64,000 bases of DNA from Pontibacter burrus (GCF_010686685.1 NZ_JAAGWD010000001.1:1-64000); one strand, 5' to 3'. Shown: positions 1-7,662, numbered from the stretch's first letter. Notes: generated by a model from the letters alone, not told the origin. Program-made: numbers and translations.

Positions 1-34
1 GATCAGCAGTCACTACAAAAAAGGAAAAACAAGC

Positions 35-112
35 ACGGATAACTACGCCCATAAACCACCAAGGCCAGCAGGCAAGCCTTGGCGCTTTCTGGCCTTGTTC
101 GTTAGTGGTAAG
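35..112. other. attC-like site A (cassette boundary)
   Basis: A palindrome, CAAGGCCAG at 60-68 pairing with CTGGCCTTG at 89-97, is followed by the boundary box CGTTAGTGGTAAG (from 100). A candidate left box ending in GATAAC lies at 38-43, about 57 nt before the GTT. The box at 101-112 is complementary at 11 of 12 positions to 655-666, at the far end of the next gene. This is how integron cassette ends relate to each other. The left box is a weak call because its cassette begins outside the window. Confidence 0.5.
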
Positions 113-132
113 CTATAAATACAAAAAGTAAA

Positions 133-675
133 ATGCCAAGATACAAGGAAAGGCTTAACGACTGGGAAATTAAAAGCCTGAAAGAAAAGGTTAAATTAAT
201 TTCATTCAAGTCAAAGGCTGGCTCACTATCCTTAATATTACTGGTCGTGATTATTATTTCTTTATCATTAATAAGTCCGTATCTCCCTCCCCGTTATGGA
301 TGGGGTAACTGGTCACCGCCTAATGATTTAGATGAGTATTTTTCACAAGCTCAAACAATTTGGATTGTCATACCTTCAATTTTATTAATCGGATATACAA
401 TTCACACAATAAGGACAAAAATTGATTTCTTTTTGGCATATAAGTGGATTAGCAACTATAGGATAACAGAAGTCATAAGTTTTGGAGTAATTAAAATACT
501 ATTGTTAGACAAATGGCATCTATTTGTAATTAGAGCTAATCAGCAGCACTTCGACTCTGTTGAGCAGGGACAATTTATAACAATAAGAAAGACTGGTACA
601 CTAAGAACTATTGACTTTCTCATTACAGAAGAGAGTCAAGCCAAACAAAAAAAGCCTACCACTAACATTGTATAA
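133..675 (+). CDS. Hypothetical membrane protein, cassette 1
   Basis: I do not recognise this 180-residue protein. It has a basic N-terminus, a clear hydrophobic segment at about residues 31-50 and a second at about 76-92, then a soluble region rich in Ile, Lys and Thr. That suggests an inner-membrane protein with a cytoplasmic C-terminus. The ATG lies 32 nt after boundary box A. The last codons overlap boundary box B (655-666), so the coding sequence runs into the recombination-like site, as is common in integron cassettes. The gene is AT-rich and has no CTATAG motif, unlike the rest of the window, which suggests acquisition. Confidence 0.6.
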   Translation: MPRYKERLNDWEIKSLKEKVKLISFKSKAGSLSLILLVVIIISLSLISPYLPPRYGWGNWSPPNDLDEYFSQAQTIWIVIPSILLIGYTIHTIRTKIDFFLAYKWISNYRITEVISFGVIKILLLDKWHLFVIRANQQHFDSVEQGQFITIRKTGTLRTIDFLITEESQAKQKKPTTNIV

Positions 676-731
676 GAGTCAGCATCCGCCGACGGCCTCC
701 GCCGTCTTTCATACTAACCGTTGGCAAATAT
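655..731. other. attC-like site B (cassette boundary)
   Basis: The left box CCTACCACTAAC (655-666) is complementary to the start of cassette 1 (101-112). The centre has a strong stem, GACGGC at 691-696 with GCCGTC at 701-706. The right box CGTTGGCAAAT starts at 719. The spacing from AAC to GTT is 53 nt. The order of box, palindrome and box, with cassette-specific complementarity, follows attC architecture, although the boxes do not fit the RYYYAAC/GTTRRRY consensus exactly. Confidence 0.55.
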
Positions 732-736
732 TTAGG

Positions 737-1177
737 ATGAACAAAATATCGATTCTTCTACTAACACTCATAGTGTTCCTTAATACATCATGTGCAGAAA
801 AAACCAGACTTGCTTCACCAGATAAAGCAGAGACAATAACGGTTATCAGAAAAGGAGCAATACTATACATTATAAATGGCTCCAAAAACGCAGTGCCTGA
901 TACTAATTATGTAAAATTAAGGATGATTAGTGTCGACTTAGGTAGTGAAATTGCTATATGTTGGCAGCCTGAACATCTTGAATGGGATTTAGTGGCTGAC
1001 GGTACAGAAATTTTAATTAATAAACTGGATACTACCAAATATAAGTTTAGGACTGGTTTTCCACTAGATGGAAGGGGTATACCTACTCCTGTTAGATATT
1101 ATAGTGGTGCAAACTGTGGTTCCTTTAGTACCTACAGCGGTAAAGTCTTCAGGAATAAAGGTATAATAGTGGAATAG
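737..1177 (+). CDS. Hypothetical lipoprotein, cassette 2
   Basis: This is a 146-residue predicted lipoprotein of unknown function. The chosen ATG at 737 gives a standard SpII signal: a basic start, a hydrophobic run (ILLLTLIVFL) and the lipobox NTSC at residues 16-19. An upstream in-frame start at 611 would overlap cassette 1 and bury the signal, so I rejected it. The ATG is only 17 nt after the cassette boundary GTT at 720, and the stop is 6 nt before the complementary box at 1184-1193. It is AT-rich, with no CTATAG motif. Confidence 0.6.
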   Translation: MNKISILLLTLIVFLNTSCAEKTRLASPDKAETITVIRKGAILYIINGSKNAVPDTNYVKLRMISVDLGSEIAICWQPEHLEWDLVADGTEILINKLDTTKYKFRTGFPLDGRGIPTPVRYYSGANCGSFSTYSGKVFRNKGIIVE

Positions 1178-1183
1178 AAAAAC

Positions 1184-1256
1184 ATTTGCCAACCAAGTGC
1201 AGCCTTTATGCTTGGCTACGCCTCGCCATCGGCTGCACGAGTACCGTTGAGCAATA
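1184..1256. other. attC-like site C (cassette boundary)
   Basis: The left box ATTTGCCAAC (1184-1193) is a perfect 10-of-10 complement of GTTGGCAAAT at 720-729, the start of the preceding cassette. A palindrome, GTGCAGCC at 1197-1204 with GGCTGCAC at 1231-1238, fills the centre. The right box CGTTGAGCAAT (1245-1255) opens the next cassette. The AAC-to-GTT spacing is 52 nt. This is the clearest of the four sites. Confidence 0.6.
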
Positions 1257-1286
1257 TATTAATGAACAAACTTAAATAAGAGAAGA

Positions 1287-1874
1287 ATGAAAAAAGGAAT
1301 ACTAACACTGTGCTTGATGGGTATCGGTGCCCAAGGGTTTTGTCAAGATATACCTAAAGGGGAGCTACATGTTTCTATTTCTAAAGGCACAAGTGAAATA
1401 CTTCGATCAAAGTTAGAAGGAGCAGGAAGTTATGATGGAGATGGGTTTTATGGCATTGGCATCTCTTACCTGAAGCCATTGAATAGCTGGCTTGATATAG
1501 AAGCAGGTGTGAACTACTCCAAACATACTATAATGTTCACTTCTCATCTTCATCAAGACGGCGGCAAAACTTTTAGCAGCAGCAACTTACAGACTATATC
1601 CATACCTGTTGCTTTCAGGGCCAACTTTCTAAAATACCTTTTCGTGAATTTCGGTGCTGTGGCAGATTTTGAAACAAAACACGGTATGCTAGACAACCAA
1701 TCTGGAATCGGGGCTGTGGCAGGTATAGGGTTTAAATATGGCTTTACTCCAAAGGTCTCTGCATTTGTGAATCCCTTTTTACAGCAACATGCCATCATTC
1801 CATTTCATCCAGAAAATTATCAACAAAGAATGCTCGACGCTGGTGTAAGGTTTGGAGTTGGTCTTAAATTGTAG
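1287..1874 (+). CDS. Outer-membrane beta-barrel-like protein, cassette 3
   Basis: The protein has 195 residues, with a signal peptide of about 20 residues (MKKGILTLCLMGIGAQGFCQ). Alternating hydrophobic/polar strands and Gly/aromatic-rich turns follow, with a strand-like C-terminus ending GVGLKL. This fits a small Bacteroidota outer-membrane barrel of the OmpA/OprF-like or PorT-like type. The family is inferred from pattern only. The gene sits alone between boundary boxes C and D, in the same orientation as cassettes 1 and 2. Confidence 0.6.
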   Translation: MKKGILTLCLMGIGAQGFCQDIPKGELHVSISKGTSEILRSKLEGAGSYDGDGFYGIGISYLKPLNSWLDIEAGVNYSKHTIMFTSHLHQDGGKTFSSSNLQTISIPVAFRANFLKYLFVNFGAVADFETKHGMLDNQSGIGAVAGIGFKYGFTPKVSAFVNPFLQQHAIIPFHPENYQQRMLDAGVRFGVGLKL

Positions 1875-1899
1875 AACTTATAAGTGCCTAAAGAGCTAC

Positions 1900-1955
1900 A
1901 CTGCCCAACCAAACCTATAGTGCATAAACGCACCATAGCAAACCCGTTAACATAA
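1900..1955. other. attC-like site D, degenerate cassette boundary
   Basis: The left box ACTGCCCAAC (1900-1909) matches the complement of cassette 3's start (1246-1255) at 8 of 10 positions. A stem of CTATAGTGC (1915-1923) and GCACCATAG (1930-1938) follows, then the right box CGTTAACATAA from 1945. The spacing is shorter (36 nt) than in sites B and C. I could not find a matching end for a fourth cassette, so this may be the right end of the array. Confidence 0.4.
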
Positions 1956-1964
1956 AAAGAAAGC

Positions 1965-2606
1965 ATGAAAACTAAACTTTTACAGCTACTCTCCCTGGCA
2001 GCCCTTCTTAGCTGCCATTCACCCAACGCACAGGTAGAGAACCAGGACGGGCATTCTCCTGATGCGGGCAAAGATGTTATGCGGGAAGCTACATCCAGCC
2101 CCGTTGACCAGGCTCCCCGAATAGCGGAAAACGAGGAATATCTTGATTGGAACAGCGTACGCATCAACGGCAAACTTCCCTTAACTACATCGGTGAAGAA
2201 CATAGAGGGCATTTTAGGCAAGGCCGACAGTGTGGTGAGTATAGATTGGAATAACACATGCTCATCAGGCTACAGAAGTGCTGCTTCAAAGAATGCCTAT
2301 TTTAAGGGCGTGGAGTTCGAGCAGTTCGGGGATTCCCTGAATTTCATACAAGTCAATTTCTCCAAGGAACACAATGTGTTTTTACAGCGTGGGAATTTGA
2401 AGCTGAACCATGCCACAACTCTGGAAGAAGTAGAAAAGCACTTCCCAAACGCAGTTAAAGACATCAGCAAGAGTTATTATATTATAGATGGTAAAGAGAC
2501 GGACGCCGTTAACTTGCCACCCTCTAAAGAACTTACTGACAGGCAATGGATTCTCATGTTTCAGGACGGTAAGCTGATCAGGATAGACAACTGGCTTCCG
2601 TGCTAG
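1965..2606 (+). CDS. Hypothetical lipoprotein
   Basis: A 213-residue predicted lipoprotein: KTKLLQLLSLAALLSC has a hydrophobic core and the lipobox LLSC ending at residue 17, so it is probably anchored to a periplasmic or outer-membrane face. A low-complexity linker precedes a soluble domain with the phrase SVKNIEGILGKAD, resembling the helix-turn seen in BamE/BLIP-like lipoproteins. Its neighbour at 2736 has the same layout and may be a distant relative. The ATG is 19 nt after box D, the spacing seen for the cassettes. Function unknown. Confidence 0.6.
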   Translation: MKTKLLQLLSLAALLSCHSPNAQVENQDGHSPDAGKDVMREATSSPVDQAPRIAENEEYLDWNSVRINGKLPLTTSVKNIEGILGKADSVVSIDWNNTCSSGYRSAASKNAYFKGVEFEQFGDSLNFIQVNFSKEHNVFLQRGNLKLNHATTLEEVEKHFPNAVKDISKSYYIIDGKETDAVNLPPSKELTDRQWILMFQDGKLIRIDNWLPC

Positions 2607-2670
2607 CAATTACTTTAAGTATAACTTCCCTGTTTGCCTAAGTATCTGTGGTACCTGGGCAGCTCTTTGG

Positions 2671-2703
2671 CTAAATCCACTTACCTGCTAAATCCACTTA
2701 CCT
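2671..2703. repeat. 16-bp direct repeat, two copies
   Basis: CTAAATCCACTTACCT occurs at 2671-2686 and again at 2688-2703, with one base between. It lies in the spacer between the two lipoprotein genes. No function is evident; it may be slippage or a deletion scar. Confidence 0.7.
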
Positions 2704-2735
2704 AAAACACGGAAACCAAAGCAGACAACCAAATC

Positions 2736-3401
2736 ATGACAAACAAAAGAACCCTCTTAGCCGGAGTATTAACCGTTTTCTTCTTCTATTCCTGTAGCCA
2801 GCAGGTTGCCCGGGAGCAAGATTCAGGTGAGGCTGAAGTTGCCAAAACTGAAGAAGCTATAGTTACTACGGAGGCTTTTGAGTCCGATACAACCTACAAT
2901 TTCGAATTGATGCCACCTTCGCCTGATACTTTCAAGCTTGTTAGTCAAAGCCAGTACTTCTACTATCCTTTCGGCAAGTTCTCGACACCAGAGGATTTAA
3001 AAAGCCACTATAGCAACAGGTTCAGCTTTGTTGATGAAACCTCACCTTTATATAGTGACGGATCTGAGGTAATAACATTGTACAGACTAAAGATGGACAA
3101 GGGGTTTGTAAAATTCCTTCATACAACCCAAGAAGATGATTCAGAAAATAATGATATTGCTATCGTTTCAGCTAAGATCACAGAGCCATCTATCCAGATG
3201 ATAAACGGGCTGAAAGTTGGCCTGACGAGAAATGAAGTTAGGGAAATCCTTTTCAGCAAAGGCGAGCCGCACAATCTCAGGAGCTATAATAATATTACAA
3301 TAGAGACAGCCTCAACTGGTGTTTGGGTACATCTGAACTTCGAAAACGACAGACTAAAAAGAATCCTGGTTGATACCGATTATCAGTTAAACAAAGAATG
3401 A
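2736..3401 (+). CDS. Hypothetical lipoprotein, BamE/BLIP-like fold possible
   Basis: This 221-residue lipoprotein has a hydrophobic signal and the lipobox FYSC ending at residue 20, followed by an acidic, disordered linker (about 21-55). The C-terminal part contains NGLKVGLTRNEVREIL and later LNFENDRLKRI. This is the helix plus strand pattern common to SmpA/OmlA-like and BLIP-like domains. The fold assignment is inferred. Possibly cotranscribed with the upstream lipoprotein gene. Confidence 0.6.
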   Translation: MTNKRTLLAGVLTVFFFYSCSQQVAREQDSGEAEVAKTEEAIVTTEAFESDTTYNFELMPPSPDTFKLVSQSQYFYYPFGKFSTPEDLKSHYSNRFSFVDETSPLYSDGSEVITLYRLKMDKGFVKFLHTTQEDDSENNDIAIVSAKITEPSIQMINGLKVGLTRNEVREILFSKGEPHNLRSYNNITIETASTGVWVHLNFENDRLKRILVDTDYQLNKE

Positions 3402-3475
3402 TTACAGGCTCATATCTTTCAAAACATGTACCAGCACCGTTAACAACCTAACAACACAACTATAAGCCACAAACC

Positions 3476-3904
3476 ATGCACCCAATCATCAGAAACATTT
3501 TAGCCATAGTCGCTGGTATTGTTATCGGCAGTACCGTAAATATGGGTATCCTCAATATCAGCGGTTCCATTATTCCGCCACCCGAGGGCGCAGATGTTAC
3601 CACTTCCAATGGCCTGAAAGCAGCCATGCACTCGTTTGAGCCAAAGCACTTTATCTTCCCGTTTCTAGCGCACGCCCTGGGCACCTTTTTTGGCGCATTT
3701 GTAGCCGCTATAGTTGCAGTCACACACAAATTTAGATTCGCGATGGCTATTGGGGTATTCTTCCTGGCAGGCGGAATTGCCAGCGTGTTTATGCTGCCTT
3801 CGCCAGTGTGGTATACTATAGTTGACCTGGTGTTTGCCTACCTGCCAATGGCTTACTTGGCATACAAACTAGCGCCTAATAAAACTAAGTCAACTATAGC
3901 TTAA
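3476..3904 (+). CDS. Small four-helix inner-membrane protein
   Basis: This 142-residue protein has hydrophobic segments at about 5-25, 60-82, 86-106 and 112-134, separated by short loops. It has no signal peptide and is probably an integral inner-membrane protein. I recognise the type as a common small Bacteroidota hypothetical membrane protein but know no function. It is 23 nt ahead of the monooxygenase-like gene, so cotranscription is likely. CTATAG motifs become regular from here on, marking the native chromosomal background. Confidence 0.6.
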   Translation: MHPIIRNILAIVAGIVIGSTVNMGILNISGSIIPPPEGADVTTSNGLKAAMHSFEPKHFIFPFLAHALGTFFGAFVAAIVAVTHKFRFAMAIGVFFLAGGIASVFMLPSPVWYTIVDLVFAYLPMAYLAYKLAPNKTKSTIA

Positions 3905-3927
3905 AGCAACAAGCAAACGATAAAAAC

Positions 3928-4242
3928 ATGAGCACACGCTACGGCCTGCATGGTAAGCTTACCGCTACCGAGGGCAACAGAGATAAACTGGCAACTATAC
4001 TGTTAGAGGCTTCCAAGCTGGTATCAACCGCAAAAGGCTGCCAGCTTTATATGGTGAGTATTGATGAAGCTGACGAGGACGCTGTCTGGGTTACCGAAGC
4101 CTGGGACAGCAAACAAGACCACGATAACTCGCTGCAGGTGGCAGGCGTGCGGGAGCTAATAGCGCAGGCGATGCCGCTGCTGGCCGGTATGCCGCAGAAA
4201 GGACAGGAACTTCAGATCTTGGGCGGGGCCGGTATTAACTAA
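3928..4242 (+). CDS. Putative quinol monooxygenase (ABM family)
   Basis: The 104-residue length and pattern fit the antibiotic-biosynthesis-monooxygenase (YgiN-like) ferredoxin-like fold: an N-terminal strand with GLHGKLTATEGNRDKL, a central GCQLYMVSID, then VWVTEAWDSKQDHDNSL near residues 51-68, and a final helix. Family members are cytoplasmic dimers acting on quinols or other small aromatics, without cofactor. The substrate cannot be read from sequence. It lies in a small rightward gene set with the membrane proteins on either side. Confidence 0.7.
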   Translation: MSTRYGLHGKLTATEGNRDKLATILLEASKLVSTAKGCQLYMVSIDEADEDAVWVTEAWDSKQDHDNSLQVAGVRELIAQAMPLLAGMPQKGQELQILGGAGIN

Positions 4243-4262
4243 CACAAACTATAGTTTACACC

Positions 4263-4445
4263 ATGAAAGTGAAACCACTATACGCTTTTGCAGCTATCGT
4301 TATGCTCACGCTGGGTGCTTTGCTCTTTATCTGGAAAAGCAATGACCACCTGGAGTGTGAAGAAACTATAGTTCGTACGACAGATGCAGCCGGAAATCCG
4401 GTTGTGGAGAAACAGCACATCTGCAGAGAACAATTCAGTATTTAA
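4263..4445 (+). CDS. Small single-pass membrane protein
   Basis: A 60-residue protein with one hydrophobic helix at about residues 6-24, then a short extracytoplasmic tail with two cysteines (LECEET and HICRE) that could form a disulfide. It lies 20 nt after the monooxygenase-like gene and 14 nt before the PIG-L gene, so it is probably part of the same transcript. Function unknown. Confidence 0.55.
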   Translation: MKVKPLYAFAAIVMLTLGALLFIWKSNDHLECEETIVRTTDAAGNPVVEKQHICREQFSI

Positions 4446-4459
4446 CAGCCAAACACCCT

Positions 4460-5362
4460 ATGCGTAAACTTTTAGCCCTTGCCTGCCTGGTAGCTTTGTA
4501 TAGTTGCAGCGGCCCTTCCGAAGCAGATTTAACTGCCCTAGCCCCTACTGAGACCTTTCCGGATGACACTTTTCTGGAAACCGCTACTCAAAAACGGGCG
4601 CTTATAGTTACTGCCCACGATGATGACCTGGTAGGTATGTCGGGAACTATAGCCAAACTACAGGAAAACGGCTGGGACATAAAACAGATCACCTTCACCA
4701 GCGAAAGCTCCGAGCGCGACTCAGCACTGGTGCAGGCAGCGCAGCTGATTATGGACGATGTGGAGTTTATCTGGAAAGCGCACGACCAGCGCCGTTCCGA
4801 TTTTGGCCAGACCGAAGCACCTTACATGCCCATTACCAAAGCCGACATTGAGAAGGTATTTAACAAAGCAGAACTTGCGCAGCTCTTAACGCAAAAGATA
4901 AACGACTATAACCCGGCCGTGATCTTTACCATGGATAGCGAGATTGGAGGTTATGGTCACCCCGAGCATGTGCTGGTAAGCCAGTTGGTAGCCGATTTGT
5001 TTAATGCCGGAACTATAAAAGCCGAGCGCATTTACCAGACCGTGTACCCCGACAGCATGGAAGACAAGATCCTGAAAGAGCGCCTGACCAAACAGCTGGA
5101 AGAATGGGGCTACCCAAACCCCTATATGCTGGCACTGGAAGTTTATGGCCCAGAAGGGATGCCAGACCCTACCACACAGGTTAACATACAGGATCAGGCC
5201 GAGGCTAAAATGCAGTTTTTACATTCATTCCGCGAAGAAGAGCGAAACACAATCGGGCAGTTCATTCCGCTTTTCCAGCACTTCAGCCACGACGTATACT
5301 TTAAGGTATTCGACCGCGAGTTCTTCAGAGTGATCTCAAAAGAACAGCAGGCACAACTATAG
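4460..5362 (+). CDS. PIG-L/LmbE-family deacetylase lipoprotein
   Basis: This 300-residue lipoprotein (lipobox LYSC near residue 16) carries a PIG-L type zinc deacetylase domain. The first metal motif is AHDDDLVG at about residue 52, a variant of the usual HPDDE. The second is YGHPEHVLV at about 170. The family removes N-acetyl groups from GlcNAc-containing substrates. The lipid anchor places this member in the envelope, where it may act on glycans. The substrate is unknown. It is the last gene of the rightward cluster and ends 1 nt before a convergent gene. Confidence 0.8.
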   Translation: MRKLLALACLVALYSCSGPSEADLTALAPTETFPDDTFLETATQKRALIVTAHDDDLVGMSGTIAKLQENGWDIKQITFTSESSERDSALVQAAQLIMDDVEFIWKAHDQRRSDFGQTEAPYMPITKADIEKVFNKAELAQLLTQKINDYNPAVIFTMDSEIGGYGHPEHVLVSQLVADLFNAGTIKAERIYQTVYPDSMEDKILKERLTKQLEEWGYPNPYMLALEVYGPEGMPDPTTQVNIQDQAEAKMQFLHSFREEERNTIGQFIPLFQHFSHDVYFKVFDREFFRVISKEQQAQL

Positions 5363-5363
5363 T

Positions 5364-5744
5364 TTAGGCCTCCTTCTTAACATCAGCCGGCAGCGGTAAG
5401 CCAGATGGTTTTACTGCGCCGGCTTCTTTCTTGAGCTGCTCGCTAAAAAAGCGCTTGTGCTTCATGCCGGCTTCGCGGGCCTCTACTTCAAACTTATTAT
5501 TATAGTACCCTACGCGGTAGCTCTCTTTCAGGTAAAGCCACAGAAACCGGAAAAATCCATGCTCCTGAAACTGCCGGATGTGGCACAGCTCATGCTCAAA
5601 CCAGCCTTTATCATCTAAAAAGGTTTGCCTGTCTACCCCGCTCAAATGGATGCTTTTCCCCAACACCATGGCCACATTCGGGCTTTTTAAAACCATGCGT
5701 GCAATCCGTGCAAACAGCGATCTTTCTACAATTTTATAGTCCAT
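5364..5744 (-). CDS. DUF4157-like protein with HExxH motif
   Basis: A 126-residue protein with the metal-binding signature HELCH at about residues 49-53, inside WFEHELCHIRQFQEHG, followed by aromatic-rich LWLYLKESYRVGYYNN and a final E-A-R-E acidic helix. This resembles the zinc-protease-like core of DUF4157 and related Bacteroidota proteins. There is no signal peptide, though the C-terminal part is basic. Whether it is an active protease is unknown. It converges with the PIG-L gene with a 1-nt gap. Confidence 0.55.
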   Translation of the reverse strand: MDYKIVERSLFARIARMVLKSPNVAMVLGKSIHLSGVDRQTFLDDKGWFEHELCHIRQFQEHGFFRFLWLYLKESYRVGYYNNKFEVEAREAGMKHKRFFSEQLKKEAGAVKPSGLPLPADVKKEA

Positions 5745-5873
5745 TTTCTCAGAGTCTGATTTTATACTTTTCCTAACATTCAGCTAAACTATAGCCTGAT
5801 ACCAAGAGGCCAAAGGCATGGTTTTAAGGGTGAATGGATTTAAATATCTAGCCAACGCAATAAAGCCCCCTGT

Positions 5874-5904
5874 TTGCCTGTTAAAGATTTTGTACTTAAT
5901 TTTG
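5874..5904 (+). promoter_or_regulatory. Predicted promoter for the NlpC/P60 gene
   Basis: TTG at 5874-5876, a 20-nt spacer and TAATTTTG at 5897-5904 match the Bacteroidota consensus TTG-N17-23-TAnnTTTG. The transcript would start near 5911, leaving a leader of about 110 nt before the ATG at 6024. The leader contains GCAT...ATGC and a T-run near 5960, which might be an attenuator, but the stem is weak. Confidence 0.6.
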
Positions 5905-6023
5905 CACATAGCAGCAAAAACAAAAAGGCATTTTAATGCTCTTGGCGTTTTTTGATACAAAAATCTGCTTAAATAAGGTGTAACTGTTTGCCTGCCCGGG
6001 CAGGAGATAACAAGCCAAACTTT

Positions 6024-6650
6024 ATGAAAAAAACCATCATTCTAAGCCTCCTGGCGACTATGTCGCTGGTTCTGTCATACTTTTACGAAGTAACGCCGGC
6101 TGAGTCGGCGGAACTGACTGAACACGTAGCTGTCGCAACTATATCGCCGCTTGCCATTAACTCCGGCGAAGACATGGCGGCCGCTCTGATTGCCAAAGAG
6201 CCGCTTATTACACTGCCTGCACCTGAGCCCGAACCGGAAACTTATTACTCGAAAGAGCTGAAGATGCAGTTTGCCACCAACCAGAATAAGGACCTGATCG
6301 AGACGGTTGCAGACTGGCTGGGCACTCCTTACAGCTATGGCCGCAGCTCCAAAAAAGGCACCGACTGTTCCGGGTTCGTAACCAGTATTTACCGCGATGT
6401 ATACGGCATCGACCTGAGCCGCAGTTCGCACAACATGTTTCAGGATGTAAAGCATATTAAAAAAGACAACATCCGCACCGGCGACCTGGTCTTCTTCCGT
6501 CGTGGGCCCAAGCAGCCGATCTTCCATGTAGGCATCTATCTTAAAAACGGCAAGTTTATACATTCTGCCACCAACGGCGGGGTAATGGTAAGCTCGCTTA
6601 AAGAACCTTTTTACAGGAAAAATTTTTACGCAGCCGGCCGCGTTATCTAA
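6024..6650 (+). CDS. NlpC/P60 (C40) cell-wall peptidase
   Basis: The protein has 208 residues. The start at 6024 gives a clean signal sequence (MKKTIILSLLATMSLVLS); the longer frame from 5988 would hide it. The C40 domain covers about residues 90-208, with the catalytic Cys in GTDCSGFV, His in FHVGIYL and a second polar site in HSATNGG. Enzymes of this family cut D-Glu-meso-DAP or similar peptide bonds in peptidoglycan. It has its own promoter (5874) and terminator (6675), so it is monocistronic. Confidence 0.88.
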   Translation: MKKTIILSLLATMSLVLSYFYEVTPAESAELTEHVAVATISPLAINSGEDMAAALIAKEPLITLPAPEPEPETYYSKELKMQFATNQNKDLIETVADWLGTPYSYGRSSKKGTDCSGFVTSIYRDVYGIDLSRSSHNMFQDVKHIKKDNIRTGDLVFFRRGPKQPIFHVGIYLKNGKFIHSATNGGVMVSSLKEPFYRKNFYAAGRVI

Positions 6651-6674
6651 CCTGCAGCAGCTAAACTATATTAC

Positions 6675-6704
6675 AAGCCTTACAGCCACCTGTAGGGCTT
6701 TTTT
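6675..6704 (+). terminator. Rho-independent terminator
   Basis: AAGCCTTACAG (6675-6685) pairs with CTGTAGGGCTT (6690-6700) at 10 of 11 positions, followed by TTTT. It ends the NlpC/P60 transcript. Confidence 0.75.
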
Positions 6705-6843
6705 GTGGGCCGGGAGCACAACAATTTTATAGCTGCCAAGTATAGGTAGGTTGTTAATACTTTATCAACTTTGCACCGCAAACGGCACATACATTTAAGG
6801 CCACCCCAAACGTTATACTTACACATACTATAGCCACACAACT

Positions 6844-7389
6844 ATGAATAACCAGAAGGCACCAGATGGTAAAAATATCTCTGAGAGCTCCTTTTTCAAG
6901 AAAATACTGGCCAAAGCCGAACGTTACCTGAAGCACCCGGGCGAGGTAACCAGATTGCTGAACGAAGCATTTAAGAAAGCTACCGCCAAAAAAAGCGTGG
7001 GCAGCCTGGCAGCCGAAGCCTGGGAAAGCCTGCAGTTGCTGTCGCGTATGATTAAGGCTGCTGTTGCCGGCGAGTACAAAGGCATTCCGACTACTACCCT
7101 GGTAGGTGGCGTGGCTGTAATTATTTACTTTATTACCCCGATAGACCTTATCCCGGACATTATACCGGTAATTGGCTTGCTGGATGATGCCAGTTTGCTG
7201 GCCTGGTTTATGACCAGCATTAAAGCCGAACTGGACCGCTTTAAAGAATGGGAAAGCATGCAACACGAGCAACAGCGCCAGGCAGCACACAACCAAAGTC
7301 AGCATAACGCAGATCCTTCGTTTGGCACCCCGAAATACAGCGACCAGCCAGAAGGCCAGGTGCATGTAGAAAAGGGCGGCGAACTATAA
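6844..7389 (+). CDS. YkvA family (DUF1232) membrane protein
   Basis: This 181-residue protein has the DUF1232 signature at about residues 78-112: a hydrophobic stretch followed by YFITPIDLIPDIIPVIGLLDD. A helical N-terminal half and a polar Gln/His-rich tail flank it. Members are small membrane-associated proteins of unknown biochemical role. It is followed 41 nt later by a small hydrophilic gene that may share its transcript. Confidence 0.8.
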   Translation: MNNQKAPDGKNISESSFFKKILAKAERYLKHPGEVTRLLNEAFKKATAKKSVGSLAAEAWESLQLLSRMIKAAVAGEYKGIPTTTLVGGVAVIIYFITPIDLIPDIIPVIGLLDDASLLAWFMTSIKAELDRFKEWESMQHEQQRQAAHNQSQHNADPSFGTPKYSDQPEGQVHVEKGGEL

Positions 7390-7430
7390 AATTCCGTATA
7401 CTGATACTATAAACCTAACAATCTATATCT

Positions 7431-7640
7431 ATGAAGCCGACTGACAAAAAACAGAACAACGCAGAAGAACAAAAAAAGCCAGCTGCAGATAGTGCTTCGC
7501 AGGGCCATGCTACCAAGCCTCAGGGCACCGGCCACACAACTGCCAACAAGGAGCCGACGCTGCGCAGTGTTACCACCGACAGCAGCCGGGTACACAAACA
7601 CCGTGGCGACGACCTGCCAAGCGGAGGTAACATTCGCTAA
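7431..7640 (+). CDS. Small hydrophilic hypothetical protein
   Basis: A 69-residue protein that is strongly polar, rich in Lys, Ala, Thr and His, and predicted to be disordered, with no signal or domain. The ATG choice is supported by position after the YkvA gene and by a terminator directly after the stop. Such small basic disordered proteins are common in this phylum. The function is unknown, and the coding call rests mainly on context. Confidence 0.5.
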   Translation: MKPTDKKQNNAEEQKKPAADSASQGHATKPQGTGHTTANKEPTLRSVTTDSSRVHKHRGDDLPSGGNIR

Positions 7641-7662
7641 AAGTGTTTTTTTTACTATAACC

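Noticed and set aside
611..736. Upstream start for the 737-1177 lipoprotein (in-frame from 611)
   Set aside because: It would overlap the preceding gene and the palindromic site and bury a perfect lipoprotein signal.
2671..2703. Insertion-sequence target duplication
   Set aside because: The two 16-bp copies are only 1 bp apart and enclose nothing, so slippage is more likely.
3430..3445. A further cassette boundary at CACCGTTAAC
   Set aside because: It shares CGTTAAC with site D, but GTTAAC is itself a palindrome and no central stem or matching partner box is present.
6075..6563. Leftward open frame opposite the NlpC/P60 gene
   Set aside because: It is a shadow of a gene with all catalytic motifs; the translation has no coherent features.
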